A DNA stretch of 64,000 nucleotides from Streptococcus infantis (GCF_019929665.1 NZ_JAHZPZ010000001.1:620001-684000), one strand, 5' to 3'; positions 18,283 through 27,438 are shown, counted from the first letter of the stretch. The notes: generated by a model not told the origin, from the sequence alone. Numbers and translations are program-made.

Positions 18283-18371
18283 ATTTATATGGAAATAAAT
18301 TATAAATTCTTAATCTCTTTTTAAATTAAGATTTGTAGCTATTTCCCAGTGATTTGAAGGGAGTTGATTCT

Positions 18372-19292
18372 TTGCCTCTTAGTTCATCATCTGAGCGATT
18401 AATGGGAACTATGATTACTATTTCCTTAGTGCATGAACAAGCCGATAATCTTCTCCGTCAAGCTTTTGATTTGCTCAAGAAACTTGAATTCCGCTTCAAT
18501 GCTAACAGTACTGAATCTGAATTAATGGAAATTAACTATCAGGCAGGTATTGCCCCAGTTAAAGTCCACCCTGATTTGTTTGAGCTGATTTCATTAGGTC
18601 TAGAACACAGTCTAGCACCTAAAAGTCATCTCAATATTGGTATAGGGCCTTTGGTTCAAACCTGGCGTATCGGTTTTTCCGATGCAAAGGTTGCAAGCCC
18701 TGAAGAAATTGCTTCAGCCTTAGCACTAATAGACCCTCATTTTATTAAACTCGATTCAGTCAATTCTACAGTTTTCCTAGAAAAAAAGGGAATGAAAATT
18801 GACTTAGGGTGTTTAGCAAAGGGGTACAGTGCAGATAAGGTTGCAGCTTTCTTAAAAGAAAACGGCGTCACTTCTGCTCTTATCAATCTTGGAGGAAACA
18901 TCCTCACAATTGGGAACAACCAAGCAAAAGATGGACGTCCGTGGCAAATCGGCATTCAAGATCCAAATAATCCACGCGGTAATCACCTGATGACCTTGTC
19001 TATTACTGGAAAAACAGTGGTTACATCTGGGATTTATGAACGGCATCTTGAAATCAATGGCAAGGATTATCACCATATTTTCGATAGTGAAACAGGCTAT
19101 CCTATTAAAACGGATTTAGCTAGTTTAACCATTATATCTGACCGCTCTGTTGACGGCGAGATATGGACCACACGATTATTTGGCGAACGTAGCGCCTCTA
19201 TTATGTGGCAAGTCGAAAATATTGATGGTATCGAAGCCATCCTCATTGACAAAGATGGACGCTTAGCTTGTTCATCTGGTATCCAACGATAA
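18372..19292 (+). CDS. apbE: ApbE-type FAD:protein FMN transferase (cytosolic)
   Basis: 306 residues from a TTG at 18372, chosen because GAAGGGAG lies 8 bp upstream; an in-frame TTG at 18354 has no SD. Family motifs: L-I-N-L-G-G-N-I, G-Y-S-A-D-K-V-A, V-T-S-G-I-Y-E-R, and Y-H-H-I-F-D-S-E-T-G-Y-P (metal/FAD site). ApbE cleaves FAD and attaches FMN to Thr/Ser in S-G-A-[ST] motifs. There is no signal peptide or lipobox, so it acts in the cytosol, unlike most ApbE proteins. The neighbour two genes down carries two D-A-T-S-G-A-S motifs, the obvious target. Confidence 0.92.
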   Translation: MPLSSSSERLMGTMITISLVHEQADNLLRQAFDLLKKLEFRFNANSTESELMEINYQAGIAPVKVHPDLFELISLGLEHSLAPKSHLNIGIGPLVQTWRIGFSDAKVASPEEIASALALIDPHFIKLDSVNSTVFLEKKGMKIDLGCLAKGYSADKVAAFLKENGVTSALINLGGNILTIGNNQAKDGRPWQIGIQDPNNPRGNHLMTLSITGKTVVTSGIYERHLEINGKDYHHIFDSETGYPIKTDLASLTIISDRSVDGEIWTTRLFGERSASIMWQVENIDGIEAILIDKDGRLACSSGIQR

Positions 19293-19326
19293 ATCATTAA
19301 TAATGCAAAAAGAGAAAGGAAAGCCC

Positions 19327-19932
19327 ATGCTTAAACTTATTGCTATTGTAGGAACTAACTCAAAACGTTCCACAAACCGCCAACTGCTTCAATATATGCA
19401 GAAACACTTTGCTGATAAAGCAGAAATCGAATTGGTAGAAATTAAGGATCTACCTGTATTTAACAAACCAGCTGACAAACAAATCCCAGCTGAAGCTACG
19501 GAAATCGCTGCTAAAATCGAAGCTGCTGATGGAGTTATTATCGGTACTCCAGAATACGACCACTCAATCCCAGCTGTTCTTATGAGCGCTCTTGCTTGGA
19601 TTTCATATGGTGTATTCCCGCTTTTGAACAAACCTGTCATGATTACAGGTGCTTCATATGGTACACTCGGTTCATCACGTGCTCAATTGCAACTTCGTCA
19701 AATTCTTAATGCTCCTGAAATCAAAGCAAATGTTCTCCCAGATGAATTCTTGCTTTCACATTCTCTTCAAGCATTTGATCAAAATGGTGACTTGGTAGAT
19801 CTTGATGTCATCAAGAAATTGGATGCCATCTTTGATGACTTCCGTATCTTTGTTAAAGTTACTGAGAAATTGCGTAACGCACAAGAGCTTCTTCGCAAAG
19901 ATGCTGAAGATTTTGATTGGGAAAATTTGTAA
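19327..19932 (+). CDS. NADPH-dependent FMN reductase family flavoprotein
   Basis: 201 residues from the ATG at 19327 (SD AAAGGAAAG). Flavodoxin-like fold: G-T-N-S-K-R-S-T-N (FMN phosphate loop, about 8-16), G-T-P-E-Y-D-H-S-I-P (about 77-86), G-A-S-Y-G-T-L-G. Close to the N-terminal half of the next protein. It lacks the PAS and DATSGAS parts. Probably reduces free or protein-bound flavin or quinones with NAD(P)H. Cotranscribed with apbE (34 bp gap) and the next gene (17 bp gap). Confidence 0.9.
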   Translation: MLKLIAIVGTNSKRSTNRQLLQYMQKHFADKAEIELVEIKDLPVFNKPADKQIPAEATEIAAKIEAADGVIIGTPEYDHSIPAVLMSALAWISYGVFPLLNKPVMITGASYGTLGSSRAQLQLRQILNAPEIKANVLPDEFLLSHSLQAFDQNGDLVDLDVIKKLDAIFDDFRIFVKVTEKLRNAQELLRKDAEDFDWENL

Positions 19933-19949
19933 GATAGGAGATCGAAAGA

Positions 19950-21197
19950 ATGAAATTTGTTGGACTTGTTGGATCAAACTACGATCAATCATATAACCGC
20001 AAACTCTTGGAGTTCATCCGCCGTCAGTTTAAATTTAAATTTGAACTAGAAGTTTTGGAAATCGATGAAGTTCCAATGTTTAACCAAGACGAAAAATGGG
20101 ACGAGAGCTTCCAGTTGCGCCTTCTTTATAACAAAATCACTCGAGCTGATGGTGTGATTATTGCTACTCCAGAGCACAACCACACTATTTCTGCTTCACT
20201 TAAGTCAGTCCTTGAATGGCTTTCATACGAAGTTCATCCATTTGAAAACAAACCAGTTATGATTGTGGGTGCTTCATACTACGATCAAGGAACTTCACGT
20301 GCTCAAGTTCACCTTCGTAAAATTCTTGATGCGCCAGGAGTAAATGCCTACACATTACCAGGTAATGAGTTCCTTCTTGGAAAAGCCAAAGAAGCTTTTG
20401 ATGCAAAAGGAAATATTATTAACGAAGGAACTGTTAAATTCCTTGAAACTTGCTTAGATAACTTTGTCAAATACGTAGGAGTCGTTTCTAATTTGAAAAA
20501 ACCAAAACCAATTGAACCAGAAGACTTGGATTGTGGAAAACCAATTGCCACAACTATTACAGAAGTTGACCCTGATGATCCAGAATGGGTAGAAAAAGTT
20601 GCAGAAATCACAGGTGCTGTTTCAGGTGATACATACGTTAAACTTGACCATGGTATCCTTACAGTTAACCAAATCGATATGTTCTTGAAAGCTATGCCTT
20701 TTGAATTGACATATGCTGATGACAACAACCAATTCCTATACTACAACAACGCTCATCAAGATCCAGAAACAATGTTTGCGAAACGTGTGCCACCTCAATC
20801 TGGTAGCCGTATGTCAACAGTTCACGGATCACTTCCACCTGCACGTATGAAAAATGTTGAGTGGGTTATTGGTACGCTTCGCAATGGCAACCAAGAATAC
20901 GTACGTACAATTGTTCCTGGTTCACCTGCAGGTGTTATCAATACTCACAACTACCAAGCTATGTACTATCCTGATGGATCATATGCTGGTATCAATGAAA
21001 TTGTCTTTAACTTCCAACCATGGCTTGACTGGTACTTGAAAGAAACTGGTCAACGTTTGGTAGGCGGTAGCGGACCTTTTGCTCCTGCTGCTGGAGGTCA
21101 CGGAGATGCCGATGCTACTTCTGGTGCATCTGATGCTGGAGGACATGGTGATGGTGCCCACGGAGCTGCTGATGCTACTTCTGGTGCAAGTAACTAA
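19950..21197 (+). CDS. FMN reductase-PAS fusion with two C-terminal flavinylation motifs
   Basis: 415 residues. Residues 1-180: flavodoxin-fold NADPH:FMN reductase (G-S-N-Y-D-Q-S-Y-N-R, A-T-P-E-H-N-H-T-I-S). About 225-355: a PAS-like domain of the DUF438 kind (L-D-H-G-I-L-T-V-N-Q, F-E-L-T-Y-A-D-D-N-N-Q-F-L-Y-Y). About 372-415: Gly/Ala/His/Asp-rich linker with D-A-T-S-G-A-S at 388-394 and again at 408-414. These match the ApbE target pattern D-x-x-S-G-A-[ST], so Ser394 and Ser414 are predicted to carry covalent FMN. The predicted result is a cytosolic NAD(P)H-fed redox protein with two flavins on a flexible arm. The electron acceptor is unknown. Confidence 0.85.
   Translation: MKFVGLVGSNYDQSYNRKLLEFIRRQFKFKFELEVLEIDEVPMFNQDEKWDESFQLRLLYNKITRADGVIIATPEHNHTISASLKSVLEWLSYEVHPFENKPVMIVGASYYDQGTSRAQVHLRKILDAPGVNAYTLPGNEFLLGKAKEAFDAKGNIINEGTVKFLETCLDNFVKYVGVVSNLKKPKPIEPEDLDCGKPIATTITEVDPDDPEWVEKVAEITGAVSGDTYVKLDHGILTVNQIDMFLKAMPFELTYADDNNQFLYYNNAHQDPETMFAKRVPPQSGSRMSTVHGSLPPARMKNVEWVIGTLRNGNQEYVRTIVPGSPAGVINTHNYQAMYYPDGSYAGINEIVFNFQPWLDWYLKETGQRLVGGSGPFAPAAGGHGDADATSGASDAGGHGDGAHGAADATSGASN
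21111..21188 (+). repeat. direct repeat encoding the two DATSGAS motifs
   Basis: An 18-bp sequence (GATGCTACTTCTGGTGCA) occurs exactly at 21111-21128 and 21171-21188, spaced 60 bp (20 codons). It encodes D-A-T-S-G-A twice, so motif number could vary by slippage or recombination. Confidence 0.85.
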
Positions 21198-21208
21198 TAA
21201 CTAACAAA

Positions 21209-21236
21209 AAGGAACCCAAAATGGTTCCTTTTTTAT
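21209..21236. terminator. terminator of the apbE operon (also T-rich on minus strand)
   Basis: AAGGAACC (21209-21216) pairs with GGTTCCTT (21223-21230), loop of 6, followed by T run. The A run before the stem gives a T run for the minus-strand DUF896 gene. Confidence 0.9.
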
Positions 21237-21244
21237 AATAGAAA

Positions 21245-21278
21245 TCTCGGTTCGCACACACAAACCGAGAATTTTTTT
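21245..21278 (+). terminator. second hairpin with T7 tail
   Basis: TCTCGGTT (21245-21252) pairs with AACCGAGA (21263-21270), followed by ATTTTTTT. Tandem to the previous terminator, ending 3 bp from the stop of the convergent DUF896 gene. Confidence 0.8.
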
Positions 21279-21280
21279 AT

Positions 21281-21538
21281 TTATGAATTCGGATCATCAA
21301 GACTACGGCCGTGTAAACCTTTTTCTCGTTGCACTTGACGAAGTTTTTCAGGAGTCACATCATTACCATCTTCATCGACGATTTTGATTCCTTCAACGTG
21401 ATGACGTACTGAACGACGATAGCCTTCGATATATTCCTCACGAAGTTTGGCTTGTTCTACTTTTTCTTCCGCAGTCAAGCCTTCTGTTTTTTTCTTTTTA
21501 GCAAGTTCATTAATACGAGCGATTTTTTCTGGTGTCAT
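21281..21538 (-). CDS. DUF896 (YnzC-like) small protein
   Basis: 85 residues, soluble. N-terminal helical hairpin ([12 protein letters not shown] ... [15 protein letters not shown]) typical of DUF896, followed by [12 protein letters not shown]. The family role is not established; the B. subtilis relative YnzC is in the SOS regulon. Starts 30 bp after the glyS stop, SD TTGGAGGTCC, so it is the distal gene of glyQ-glyS. Confidence 0.88.
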   Translation of the reverse strand: MTPEKIARINELAKKKKTEGLTAEEKVEQAKLREEYIEGYRRSVRHHVEGIKIVDEDGNDVTPEKLRQVQREKGLHGRSLDDPNS

Positions 21539-21567
21539 ATTTGGACCTCCAATCTATTTTTCAATTA

Positions 21568-23604
21568 CTATTTTGTATTAAGAAGGTTAAAAGCAGCCAC
21601 TGTTTTTGCTTTATTGACAAGTTCAGCTAGAATAGCCAAACGATTATTCTTAACATCAATATCCTCTGCCATAACCATGGTATTGTCAAAGAATGCATCA
21701 ATAACTGGACTAAGAGCAAATAATTGCTCTAATTTATCACTAGCTGAACCTTTCAATTCTAAGCTTTCTACAGCTTGAGCTAGTTCTTTTTCCTGCTCAT
21801 TTTCAAAGAGATTTGCATCAACTTTGACTGAACCTTCTGCCTTTTCTGCTAGGTTAAAGGCACGAGATAATGACTCAACTGATGATTTGTAATCTTCAGT
21901 TTTAGCAGCTTCTGAAAGAGCTTCTGCCGCTTCAATCATATCAGAGACAACAAAGTTTGAGCTTGCTAGAACAGCTTCTTTAATATCTTTTGCTGTAGAA
22001 TCCATCATCTTATCAACACGAGCTTTGATGAAGTTAAGCACTTCTTCTTGGTTATCGTAAGTTAAACTATCAAACGATAAAGCATAAAGACTGGCAATCA
22101 ACTCGTCCATCGGAATATTCCATCCAAAGTCTTCTAAGATTCGAACAATCCCTTGTGTTGCACGACGAAGGGCATAAGGGTCGTTAGAACCAGATGGAAT
22201 CAAACCAACAGAGAAGAAAGATAAGAGAGTATCTAATTTATCGGCTAGTGCAAGTATTGCTCCAACTTTAGATTCAGGAAGAGCTCCGTCTGCTGAGTCT
22301 GGAAGGTAGTGTTCACGGATTGCTTGTGCCACTGCAGCATTTTCACCTGCAAGAATCGCATACTTCTCACCCATGATCCCTTGAAGCTCATCAAATTCAC
22401 CAACCATACCGGTTAAGAGGTCAAATTTATAAATGGCTGCAGCACGAGCAAGATCAATAGATTCATCAACTGATAGACCAGCTTTTTCTGCTAGCAGGAT
22501 AGCAATTTGCCCTGTACGAATCATGTGTTCACGAAGTGATCCAATCTTTTCATGGAAGGTAACGTGTGAAAGTTTAGCAACTAAATCTTCAATCTTGAGT
22601 TTTTGGTCTTCACGCCAGAAGAATTCTCCATCTTCCAAACGAGCAACCAAAACTTTCTCATTTCCTCGAATGACATTTTCCAAGTGTTCAGCATTTCCGT
22701 TACGAACTGAAATGAAGTTTGGTCTTAGGTTTCCATCAAGATCACGGACAACAAAATAACGTTGATGAGTTTCCATTGAAGTAACCAAAACTTCTTCTGG
22801 AACTTCTAGGTATTTAGGCTCAAAATTACCCATAAAAGCGGTTGGATATTCAACCAAGTTTAAGACTTCGTTTAAAAGTCCTTCATCAATCTGTACTTGA
22901 ACGCCATGTTCTGCTTCAATTTCCTTAATTTGTTCACGAATCATATTTTCACGTTCAATGCTATCAGCAATGACATAGACTTTGCGTAAGTCTTCTTCGT
23001 AACTATCAGCATGACGGATTTCAACTTCATGTCCAAGGAAGCGATGTCCGCGGCTGACTCTGCCTGAATGAATATCTAAGAAATCTAGGTCAAGAGCTTC
23101 ATCATCCAAAAGCACTGTCAAAGTGTGGACTGGACGGATATATTCAAAAGTATTGTTTGCCCAACGCATGCTAACAGGGAAATTTAAGCTAGCCAAGACT
23201 TCTGGAATTCCAGTCAGAACTTCTTCCGCTGGTTTTCCAGCTTCATGCTTAGTTACATAGACGTATTCTTCACCTTTGATTTCACGGAATTCAATGTCAT
23301 CTACAGTCAAGCCTTTTCCACGGACAAACCCTTGTGCTGCTTTAGAGAAATTTCCTTCTGCATCCAAAGCAATTTTCTTAGAAGGTCCTTTAAAATCTTC
23401 AGTCAAATCTGTTTGTTGGTCTGCTAAACCAAGTACACGAACAGCTAAACGACGTGGAGTTGAAAATGTTTGAATCCCTTCATATGAAAGGCGGTTGTCA
23501 TCCAAGAAGGCTGCCATTTTTTCGCCGAGTTGTTTTTCACTTGGTGTGACAACGTAGGCTGGTAACTCTTCGAGTCCTAGTTCTACTAATAAGTTTTTTG
23601 TCAT
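21568..23604 (-). CDS. glyS: Glycyl-tRNA synthetase beta subunit
   Basis: 678 residues from the ATG at 23602-23604 (SD AAAGGAAA); an upstream in-frame start adds MCKGKN without SD. Begins [15 protein letters not shown], the standard GlyS start. The body holds the tRNA-binding beta subunit with R-R-A-T-Q-G-I-V-R and a C-terminal DALR-like anticodon-binding domain. Acts with GlyQ as alpha2beta2. Confidence 0.96.
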   Translation of the reverse strand: MTKNLLVELGLEELPAYVVTPSEKQLGEKMAAFLDDNRLSYEGIQTFSTPRRLAVRVLGLADQQTDLTEDFKGPSKKIALDAEGNFSKAAQGFVRGKGLTVDDIEFREIKGEEYVYVTKHEAGKPAEEVLTGIPEVLASLNFPVSMRWANNTFEYIRPVHTLTVLLDDEALDLDFLDIHSGRVSRGHRFLGHEVEIRHADSYEEDLRKVYVIADSIERENMIREQIKEIEAEHGVQVQIDEGLLNEVLNLVEYPTAFMGNFEPKYLEVPEEVLVTSMETHQRYFVVRDLDGNLRPNFISVRNGNAEHLENVIRGNEKVLVARLEDGEFFWREDQKLKIEDLVAKLSHVTFHEKIGSLREHMIRTGQIAILLAEKAGLSVDESIDLARAAAIYKFDLLTGMVGEFDELQGIMGEKYAILAGENAAVAQAIREHYLPDSADGALPESKVGAILALADKLDTLLSFFSVGLIPSGSNDPYALRRATQGIVRILEDFGWNIPMDELIASLYALSFDSLTYDNQEEVLNFIKARVDKMMDSTAKDIKEAVLASSNFVVSDMIEAAEALSEAAKTEDYKSSVESLSRAFNLAEKAEGSVKVDANLFENEQEKELAQAVESLELKGSASDKLEQLFALSPVIDAFFDNTMVMAEDIDVKNNRLAILAELVNKAKTVAAFNLLNTK

Positions 23605-23638
23605 GTTTTTTCCTTTACACAATCAATTAATTTTCTTC

Positions 23639-23769
23639 AACAAGACCTTTAGTAGTGGGGGACGCAAGCAAACCTTCAGTTTCATTGCTAACTGTCAAGC
23701 CTTAAGTCTCGTCAGTTCCCCAGTCGGATAAGAAACTTCTTATCCGACTTTCACTACAGAGGTCTTGTT
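23639..23769. repeat. MITE-like inverted-repeat element between glyQ and glyS
   Basis: About 131 bp bounded by AACAAGACC (23639-23647) and its exact reverse complement GGTCTTGTT (23761-23769). With mismatches the terminal repeat extends to about 19 bp. Inside is a perfect 13-bp palindrome AGTCGGATAAGAA/TTCTTATCCGACT (23722-23734, 23737-23749). No ORF. Size and shape resemble the small mobile repeats of pneumococcus (RUP/BOX/SPRITE class), but I could not match it to a named family. Confidence 0.6.
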
Positions 23770-23820
23770 TTATTTAGCGACCTACGGTCGACTTTCAGTC
23801 ATTTATTCCTGTAATTCTGT

Positions 23821-24738
23821 CTATTCTTCCTCTTCTGCTAGGAGTTTTGCGCGGGTGGCTTCGTCTAGCAGTGGGTAACCGAGTTTCTTACGTTCTGCGA
23901 CGAAGGTTTTAGCAACGACACGGGCCAAGTTACGGATGCGGGCAATGTAACCGGCACGTTCTGTAACTGATACCGCTCCACGAGCGTCAAGCAAGTTGAA
24001 GGTATGTGAACATTTCAAAACGTAGTCATAGGCTGGGTGCACAAGGCCTAATTCCAAAGCACGTCCAGCTTCTTTTTCAAACTTTTCAAAGTTTTCAAGA
24101 AGCATATCTTGGTCAGAAACTTCAAAGCTGTATTTTGAATGCTCATATTCTGGCTGAAGGAAGATTTCTCCATATTTAACACCTGGAGCCCACTCAATAT
24201 CGTAAACTGAGTCTACTTCTTGGATATAAGAAGCTAAGCGTTCCAATCCATAAGTGACCTCGGCGGTAACAGGACCTGTTGCTAAACCACCGACTTGTTG
24301 GAAGTAAGTGAACTGGGTGATTTCCATACCATCAAGCCACACTTCCCATCCAAGACCAGCTGAACCAGTTGATGGATTTTCCCAGTTATCTTCAACGAAA
24401 CGAATATCGTGTTCCAATGGGTTGATTCCCAATTTTTCCAAAGACTCAAGGTAGAGTTCTTGGATATTTGATGGAGATGGTTTCATAACTACTTGGAATT
24501 GGTGGTGTTGGTAGAGACGATTTGGGTTTTCTCCGTAACGACCGTCAGCAGGACGACGAGATGGTTCTACATAAGCCGCATTCCATGGCTCAGGACCAAT
24601 GGCACGAAGGAAAGTGTAAGGACTCATGGTTCCCGCACCTTTTTCGTTATCATAAGCCTGCATCAGCATACAACCCTGGTCATTCCAGTATTGTTGCAAA
24701 GTCAAGATAATCTCTTGGAAGGTTAGTTTTTTAGACAT
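23821..24738 (-). CDS. glyQ: Glycyl-tRNA synthetase alpha subunit
   Basis: 305 residues. Class II synthetase core with [17 protein letters not shown] and [13 protein letters not shown] (motif 2). It catalyses glycine activation. First gene of glyQ-glyS-DUF896, controlled by a T-box leader. Confidence 0.97.
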   Translation of the reverse strand: MSKKLTFQEIILTLQQYWNDQGCMLMQAYDNEKGAGTMSPYTFLRAIGPEPWNAAYVEPSRRPADGRYGENPNRLYQHHQFQVVMKPSPSNIQELYLESLEKLGINPLEHDIRFVEDNWENPSTGSAGLGWEVWLDGMEITQFTYFQQVGGLATGPVTAEVTYGLERLASYIQEVDSVYDIEWAPGVKYGEIFLQPEYEHSKYSFEVSDQDMLLENFEKFEKEAGRALELGLVHPAYDYVLKCSHTFNLLDARGAVSVTERAGYIARIRNLARVVAKTFVAERKKLGYPLLDEATRAKLLAEEEE

Positions 24739-24776
24739 TATTAACTCCTTTTTTAAATTCTAACGACTTTGGATAC

Positions 24777-24960
24777 AAAAAGAACCGTGTCTTTGCTCCT
24801 AAGTCAAGTGACCTAGGGGCGTCAAAAACGCGGTTCCACCCTAATTTATTACTTCATTATTTTTTATTAAAATACCAAAAGCGCCACACTTATCTCTTAA
24901 CCACCTGACTCCCACTATCTCAGGCTCGCTTAGGATTTACCGATAAGATATTCTTTCTTG
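24777..24960 (-). ncRNA. T-box riboswitch, glyQS leader
   Basis: The minus strand carries the T-box sequence AGGGTGGAACCGCG (24829-24842). It is followed by a terminator stem GAACCGCGT/ACACGGTTC (24828-24836 with 24782-24790) and a T5 run at 24777-24781. Upstream, CTTATC/GATAAG closes a long Stem I containing CCTGA/TCAGG. Uncharged tRNA-Gly should favour the antiterminator and allow glyQS transcription. The specifier codon is probably one of the GG-rich triplets on the 3' side of Stem I; I could not fix it. Confidence 0.92.
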
Positions 24961-24965
24961 CGTCT

Positions 24966-24971
24966 ATTATA
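24966..24971 (-). promoter_or_regulatory. -10 of the glyQS promoter
   Basis: Minus strand TATAAT; TTTTAC about 17 bp upstream is a poor -35. The predicted start is near 24959, at the 5' edge of the T-box. Confidence 0.55.
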
Positions 24972-25088
24972 ACAAAATGCAATTAAAAAGTAAAATTATT
25001 TTCATAAGGAATCTCCAATAATTCACCTAAAATAGAAATACTAATTTAACGCCATTCTCTTTCTTGCCCCTTTTTGAACAAAAAGAAA

Positions 25089-25114
25089 AACCACTACTCC
25101 TAAGAATAGCGGTT
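25089..25114 (-). terminator. terminator of rplJ-rplL
   Basis: AACCGCTA/TAGTGGTT stem on the minus strand (25107-25114 with 25089-25096), followed by TTTCTTTTT. About 37 bp after the rplL stop. Confidence 0.85.
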
Positions 25115-25150
25115 TAATCATGTTTTTAAGCTACAAATGTAGTCGCTCTA

Positions 25151-25519
25151 TTATTTAAGAGTAACTGAAGCTCCAGCTTCTTCCAATTTAGCTTTGATTT
25201 CTTCAGCTTCTGCAGTTGGAACGCCTTCTTTGATGACACCTGGTGCACCATCAACAAGTTCTTTAGCTTCTTTAAGTCCAAGACCAGTGATTTCACGTAC
25301 AACTTTGATAACGCCAACTTTTTTGTCACCAGCAGCTGTCAATTCAACGTCAAATGAGTCTTTAGCAGCACCAGCGTCAGCAGCACCAGCTGCAGCAACA
25401 GCTACAGGAGCAGCTGCAGTTACACCAAATTCTTCTTCGATAGCTTTTACAAGGTCGTTCAATTCAAGGATTGAAGCTTCTTTAATTTCAGCAATAATGT
25501 TTTCAATGTTCAATGCCAT
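25151..25519 (-). CDS. rplL: 50S ribosomal protein L7/L12
   Basis: 122 residues from the ATG at 25517-25519 (SD GGAGGAAATAAC). N-terminal dimerisation helices, Ala/Gly-rich hinge (A-P-V-A-V-A-A-A-G), and the C-terminal factor-binding domain with K-V-G-V-I-K-V-V-R. Forms the stalk that recruits translation GTPases. Second gene after rplJ. Confidence 0.98.
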   Translation of the reverse strand: MALNIENIIAEIKEASILELNDLVKAIEEEFGVTAAAPVAVAAAGAADAGAAKDSFDVELTAAGDKKVGVIKVVREITGLGLKEAKELVDGAPGVIKEGVPTAEAEEIKAKLEEAGASVTLK

Positions 25520-25594
25520 TGTTATTTCCTCCAAATAAGTTTAAATTTAATTTTGTTATTTTTTTGTAGCTAGGCTACGCTGCGTAGCTTATGA

Positions 25595-26095
25595 TTAAGC
25601 TGCGTCTTCTTTGTTGTCTGCAACCGCTTTGACTGCAAGAGCAACGTTGCGCACTGGCGCTTGAAGTACAGAAAGGAGCATAGAAAGAAGTCCTTCGCGA
25701 CTTGGAAGAGTTGCAAGAGCAACGATTTCTTCTTTTGATGCGACAGCGCCTTCGATTGCACCACCTTTGATTTCAAGTGCTTCAGCGTTTTTAGCAAAGT
25801 CGTTCAAGATTTTCGCTGGTGCGATAACATCTTCGTTAGAAAATGCTACTGCAGATGGTCCAACAAAAACAGATGCAAGATCTTCAAGACCAGCTTTTTC
25901 AGCTGCACGACGTAAGATTGAGTTTTTGATAACTTTATACTCAACTTCGCTTCCACGAAGCTCACGACGAAGAACTGTATCTTGTTCAACTGTCAAACCA
26001 CGAGCGTCTACAACGACGATTGATGCAGCAGCTTTCATTTTCTCAGCTACTACGTCAACTAGTTCCGCTTTCTTAGCAATAATTGCTTCACTCAT
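25595..26095 (-). CDS. rplJ: 50S ribosomal protein L10
   Basis: 166 residues from the ATG at 26093-26095 (SD GGAGGTG). Starts M-S-E-A-I-I-A-K-K and has the L10 core [11 protein letters not shown]. Anchors the L7/L12 dimers to the 50S subunit. The long leader upstream is the autoregulatory site. Confidence 0.97.
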   Translation of the reverse strand: MSEAIIAKKAELVDVVAEKMKAAASIVVVDARGLTVEQDTVLRRELRGSEVEYKVIKNSILRRAAEKAGLEDLASVFVGPSAVAFSNEDVIAPAKILNDFAKNAEALEIKGGAIEGAVASKEEIVALATLPSREGLLSMLLSVLQAPVRNVALAVKAVADNKEDAA

Positions 26096-26099
26096 TAGT

Positions 26100-26265
26100 G
26101 TGTTCACCTCCGTAATTATTTTGCTTGGGGAATTTTTCCAAAAGAAAAACGCGCCCAAACCTAGACACGAAAGTACAATACGCTTCTTTTTACATGATAC
26201 GTTTTGTCCTCGGTAGGATATTTATGAGTCTCGCTCCCCTACTGTCTTAGGCAGTTTTTTCAAAC
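26100..26265 (-). ncRNA. L10 ribosomal protein leader
   Basis: About 165 nt of transcribed leader between the promoter and rplJ, with pairing segments and a GGTAGGGGAGCG-like region on the minus strand. L10(L12)4 binds such leaders in Firmicutes to repress rplJ-rplL. The call is from position, length and general features; I did not fold it in full. Confidence 0.6.
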
Positions 26266-26273
26266 CGTTTATA

Positions 26274-26302
26274 AGTATATCACAAGAATTCTATCAAAGC
26301 AA
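26274..26302 (-). promoter_or_regulatory. rplJL promoter
   Basis: Minus strand: -35 TTGCTT (26297-26302), 17-bp spacer, -10 TATACT (26274-26279). Good spacing ahead of the L10 leader. Confidence 0.7.
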
Positions 26303-26373
26303 GTATTTTTTAAAAAAAATTGAGTTTTTTCTCAATCCTACTGCCACTTAGAGAAGAATATTTAAATATTTTC

Positions 26374-26772
26374 TCAGTAAATGGAAAATACTGGTATCAA
26401 GGTATTATAGATTAAGAGCGCATGAAAGAACAACATTAACACATGAAATATGAATGGAGTATTTCCCGTGACCTGAATGTCCTGATTAGATTTTTGACTG
26501 TCTAAGAAAAAAGTTAATGACAAGAAAAGTAGGATTATGCCATAAATAATGCTAAGGTGATAAAGAATGAGCCCTATGATACTGAAATAGAGGAAACCGA
26601 AAATGGGTATCGAGAAAACAATCAGAGCTAAGGAACCAAATGCGATTCTTATTATCGAAATCATTAAGAAACTATAGGCTGTAAATGTAGTAAATTTAGA
26701 TACTTGGAATCCTAATTTTTTCTGCTTAGATATGTAATGAATGATAAAAATTGGATAAAGAATATCTACCAT
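26374..26772 (-). CDS. small membrane protein of unknown function
   Basis: 132 residues, very hydrophobic, about four membrane helices (roughly 3-15, 28-52, 55-90, 108-130) with a short loop K-S-N-Q-D-I-Q. AT-rich and Ile/Phe-rich. I do not recognise a family. The start is uncertain because the SD is poor (AAGATGGTAG). It lies alone between rplJ and the divergent niaX gene. Confidence 0.5.
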   Translation of the reverse strand: MVDILYPIFIIHYISKQKKLGFQVSKFTTFTAYSFLMISIIRIAFGSLALIVFSIPIFGFLYFSIIGLILYHLSIIYGIILLFLSLTFFLDSQKSNQDIQVTGNTPFIFHVLMLFFHALLIYNTLIPVFSIY

Positions 26773-26849
26773 CTTGACTCTCTATTCTTACTAAGATACT
26801 TTACTTTACTTTATTTTAACTATTTTTCCTTCAAAATTCAATTTCTATC

Positions 26850-26889
26850 TTGACGGATAATATTATTTAGTGTACTATACAACTGTATA
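26850..26889 (+). promoter_or_regulatory. niaX promoter with palindromic operator
   Basis: -35 TTGACG (26850-26855), 17-bp spacer, -10 TACTAT (26873-26878). The perfect palindrome TATACA-AC-TGTATA (26876-26889) overlaps the -10 and start site. The regulator gene niaR lies downstream, so this is a likely NiaR operator that represses niaX when niacin is plentiful. Confidence 0.6.
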
Positions 26890-26910
26890 TACACACAAAA
26901 AGGAGTTATT

Positions 26911-27438
26911 ATGAATACACAAAAGAAAACCCAATTCATGACTGTAACCGCATTGCTAACTGCTATCGCTATTTTGATTCCCTTGGCGATGCCCTTCAAG
27001 ATTGTTATTCCGCCCGCTTCTTACACTCTAGGAAGCCACGTTGCAATCTTTATCGCTATGTTTCTTTCTCCTTGGATGGCAATCTTTGTCATTATAGCTT
27101 CTAGCCTAGGATTCCTCATGGCTGGTTATCCAATTGTCATTGTACTTCGAGCTTTCTCCCATATCTTTTTTGGCACTTTGGGCGCCTTCTATCTGCAAAA
27201 ACATCCTCAAACCTTAGATAATCCAAAATCTTCTTTGATTTTTAACTTTGTACTTGGTTTAGTACACGCTATTGCCGAAGTCTTTGCTTGTATTATCTTT
27301 TATGCAGGAACTGGAACAAATGTAGAGAATATGTTCTATGTCTTATTTGTACTGGTTGGTATTGGTACAATTATTCATAGTATGGTAGACTATTACTTAG
27401 CATTAGCTGTTTATAAAGCATTGAAAAAACGTCGTTAA
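26911..27438 (+). CDS. niaX: ECF transporter S component, probable niacin uptake (NiaX-like)
   Basis: 175 residues, five or six membrane helices. Contains P-P-A-S-Y-T-L-G-S-H-V-A-I and F-S-H-I-F-F-G-T-L-G, in keeping with S components of energy-coupling factor transporters that bind a vitamin and share the EcfAA'T module. Niacin is inferred from the adjacent NiaR-type repressor 18 bp downstream. SD AAAGGAG. Confidence 0.75.
   Translation: MNTQKKTQFMTVTALLTAIAILIPLAMPFKIVIPPASYTLGSHVAIFIAMFLSPWMAIFVIIASSLGFLMAGYPIVIVLRAFSHIFFGTLGAFYLQKHPQTLDNPKSSLIFNFVLGLVHAIAEVFACIIFYAGTGTNVENMFYVLFVLVGIGTIIHSMVDYYLALAVYKALKKRR

Noticed and set aside
18354-18371. Upstream TTG at 18354 as the apbE start
   Set aside because: The SD GAAGGGAG lies downstream of it and fits the TTG at 18372.
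24739-24965. Repeat-like palindromes upstream of glyQ as an insertion remnant
   Set aside because: They are explained by the T-box leader and its terminator.
25194-25538. 114-codon open frame antisense to rplL
   Set aside because: Produced by the Ala/Lys-rich codons of L7/L12; no SD and low-complexity product.
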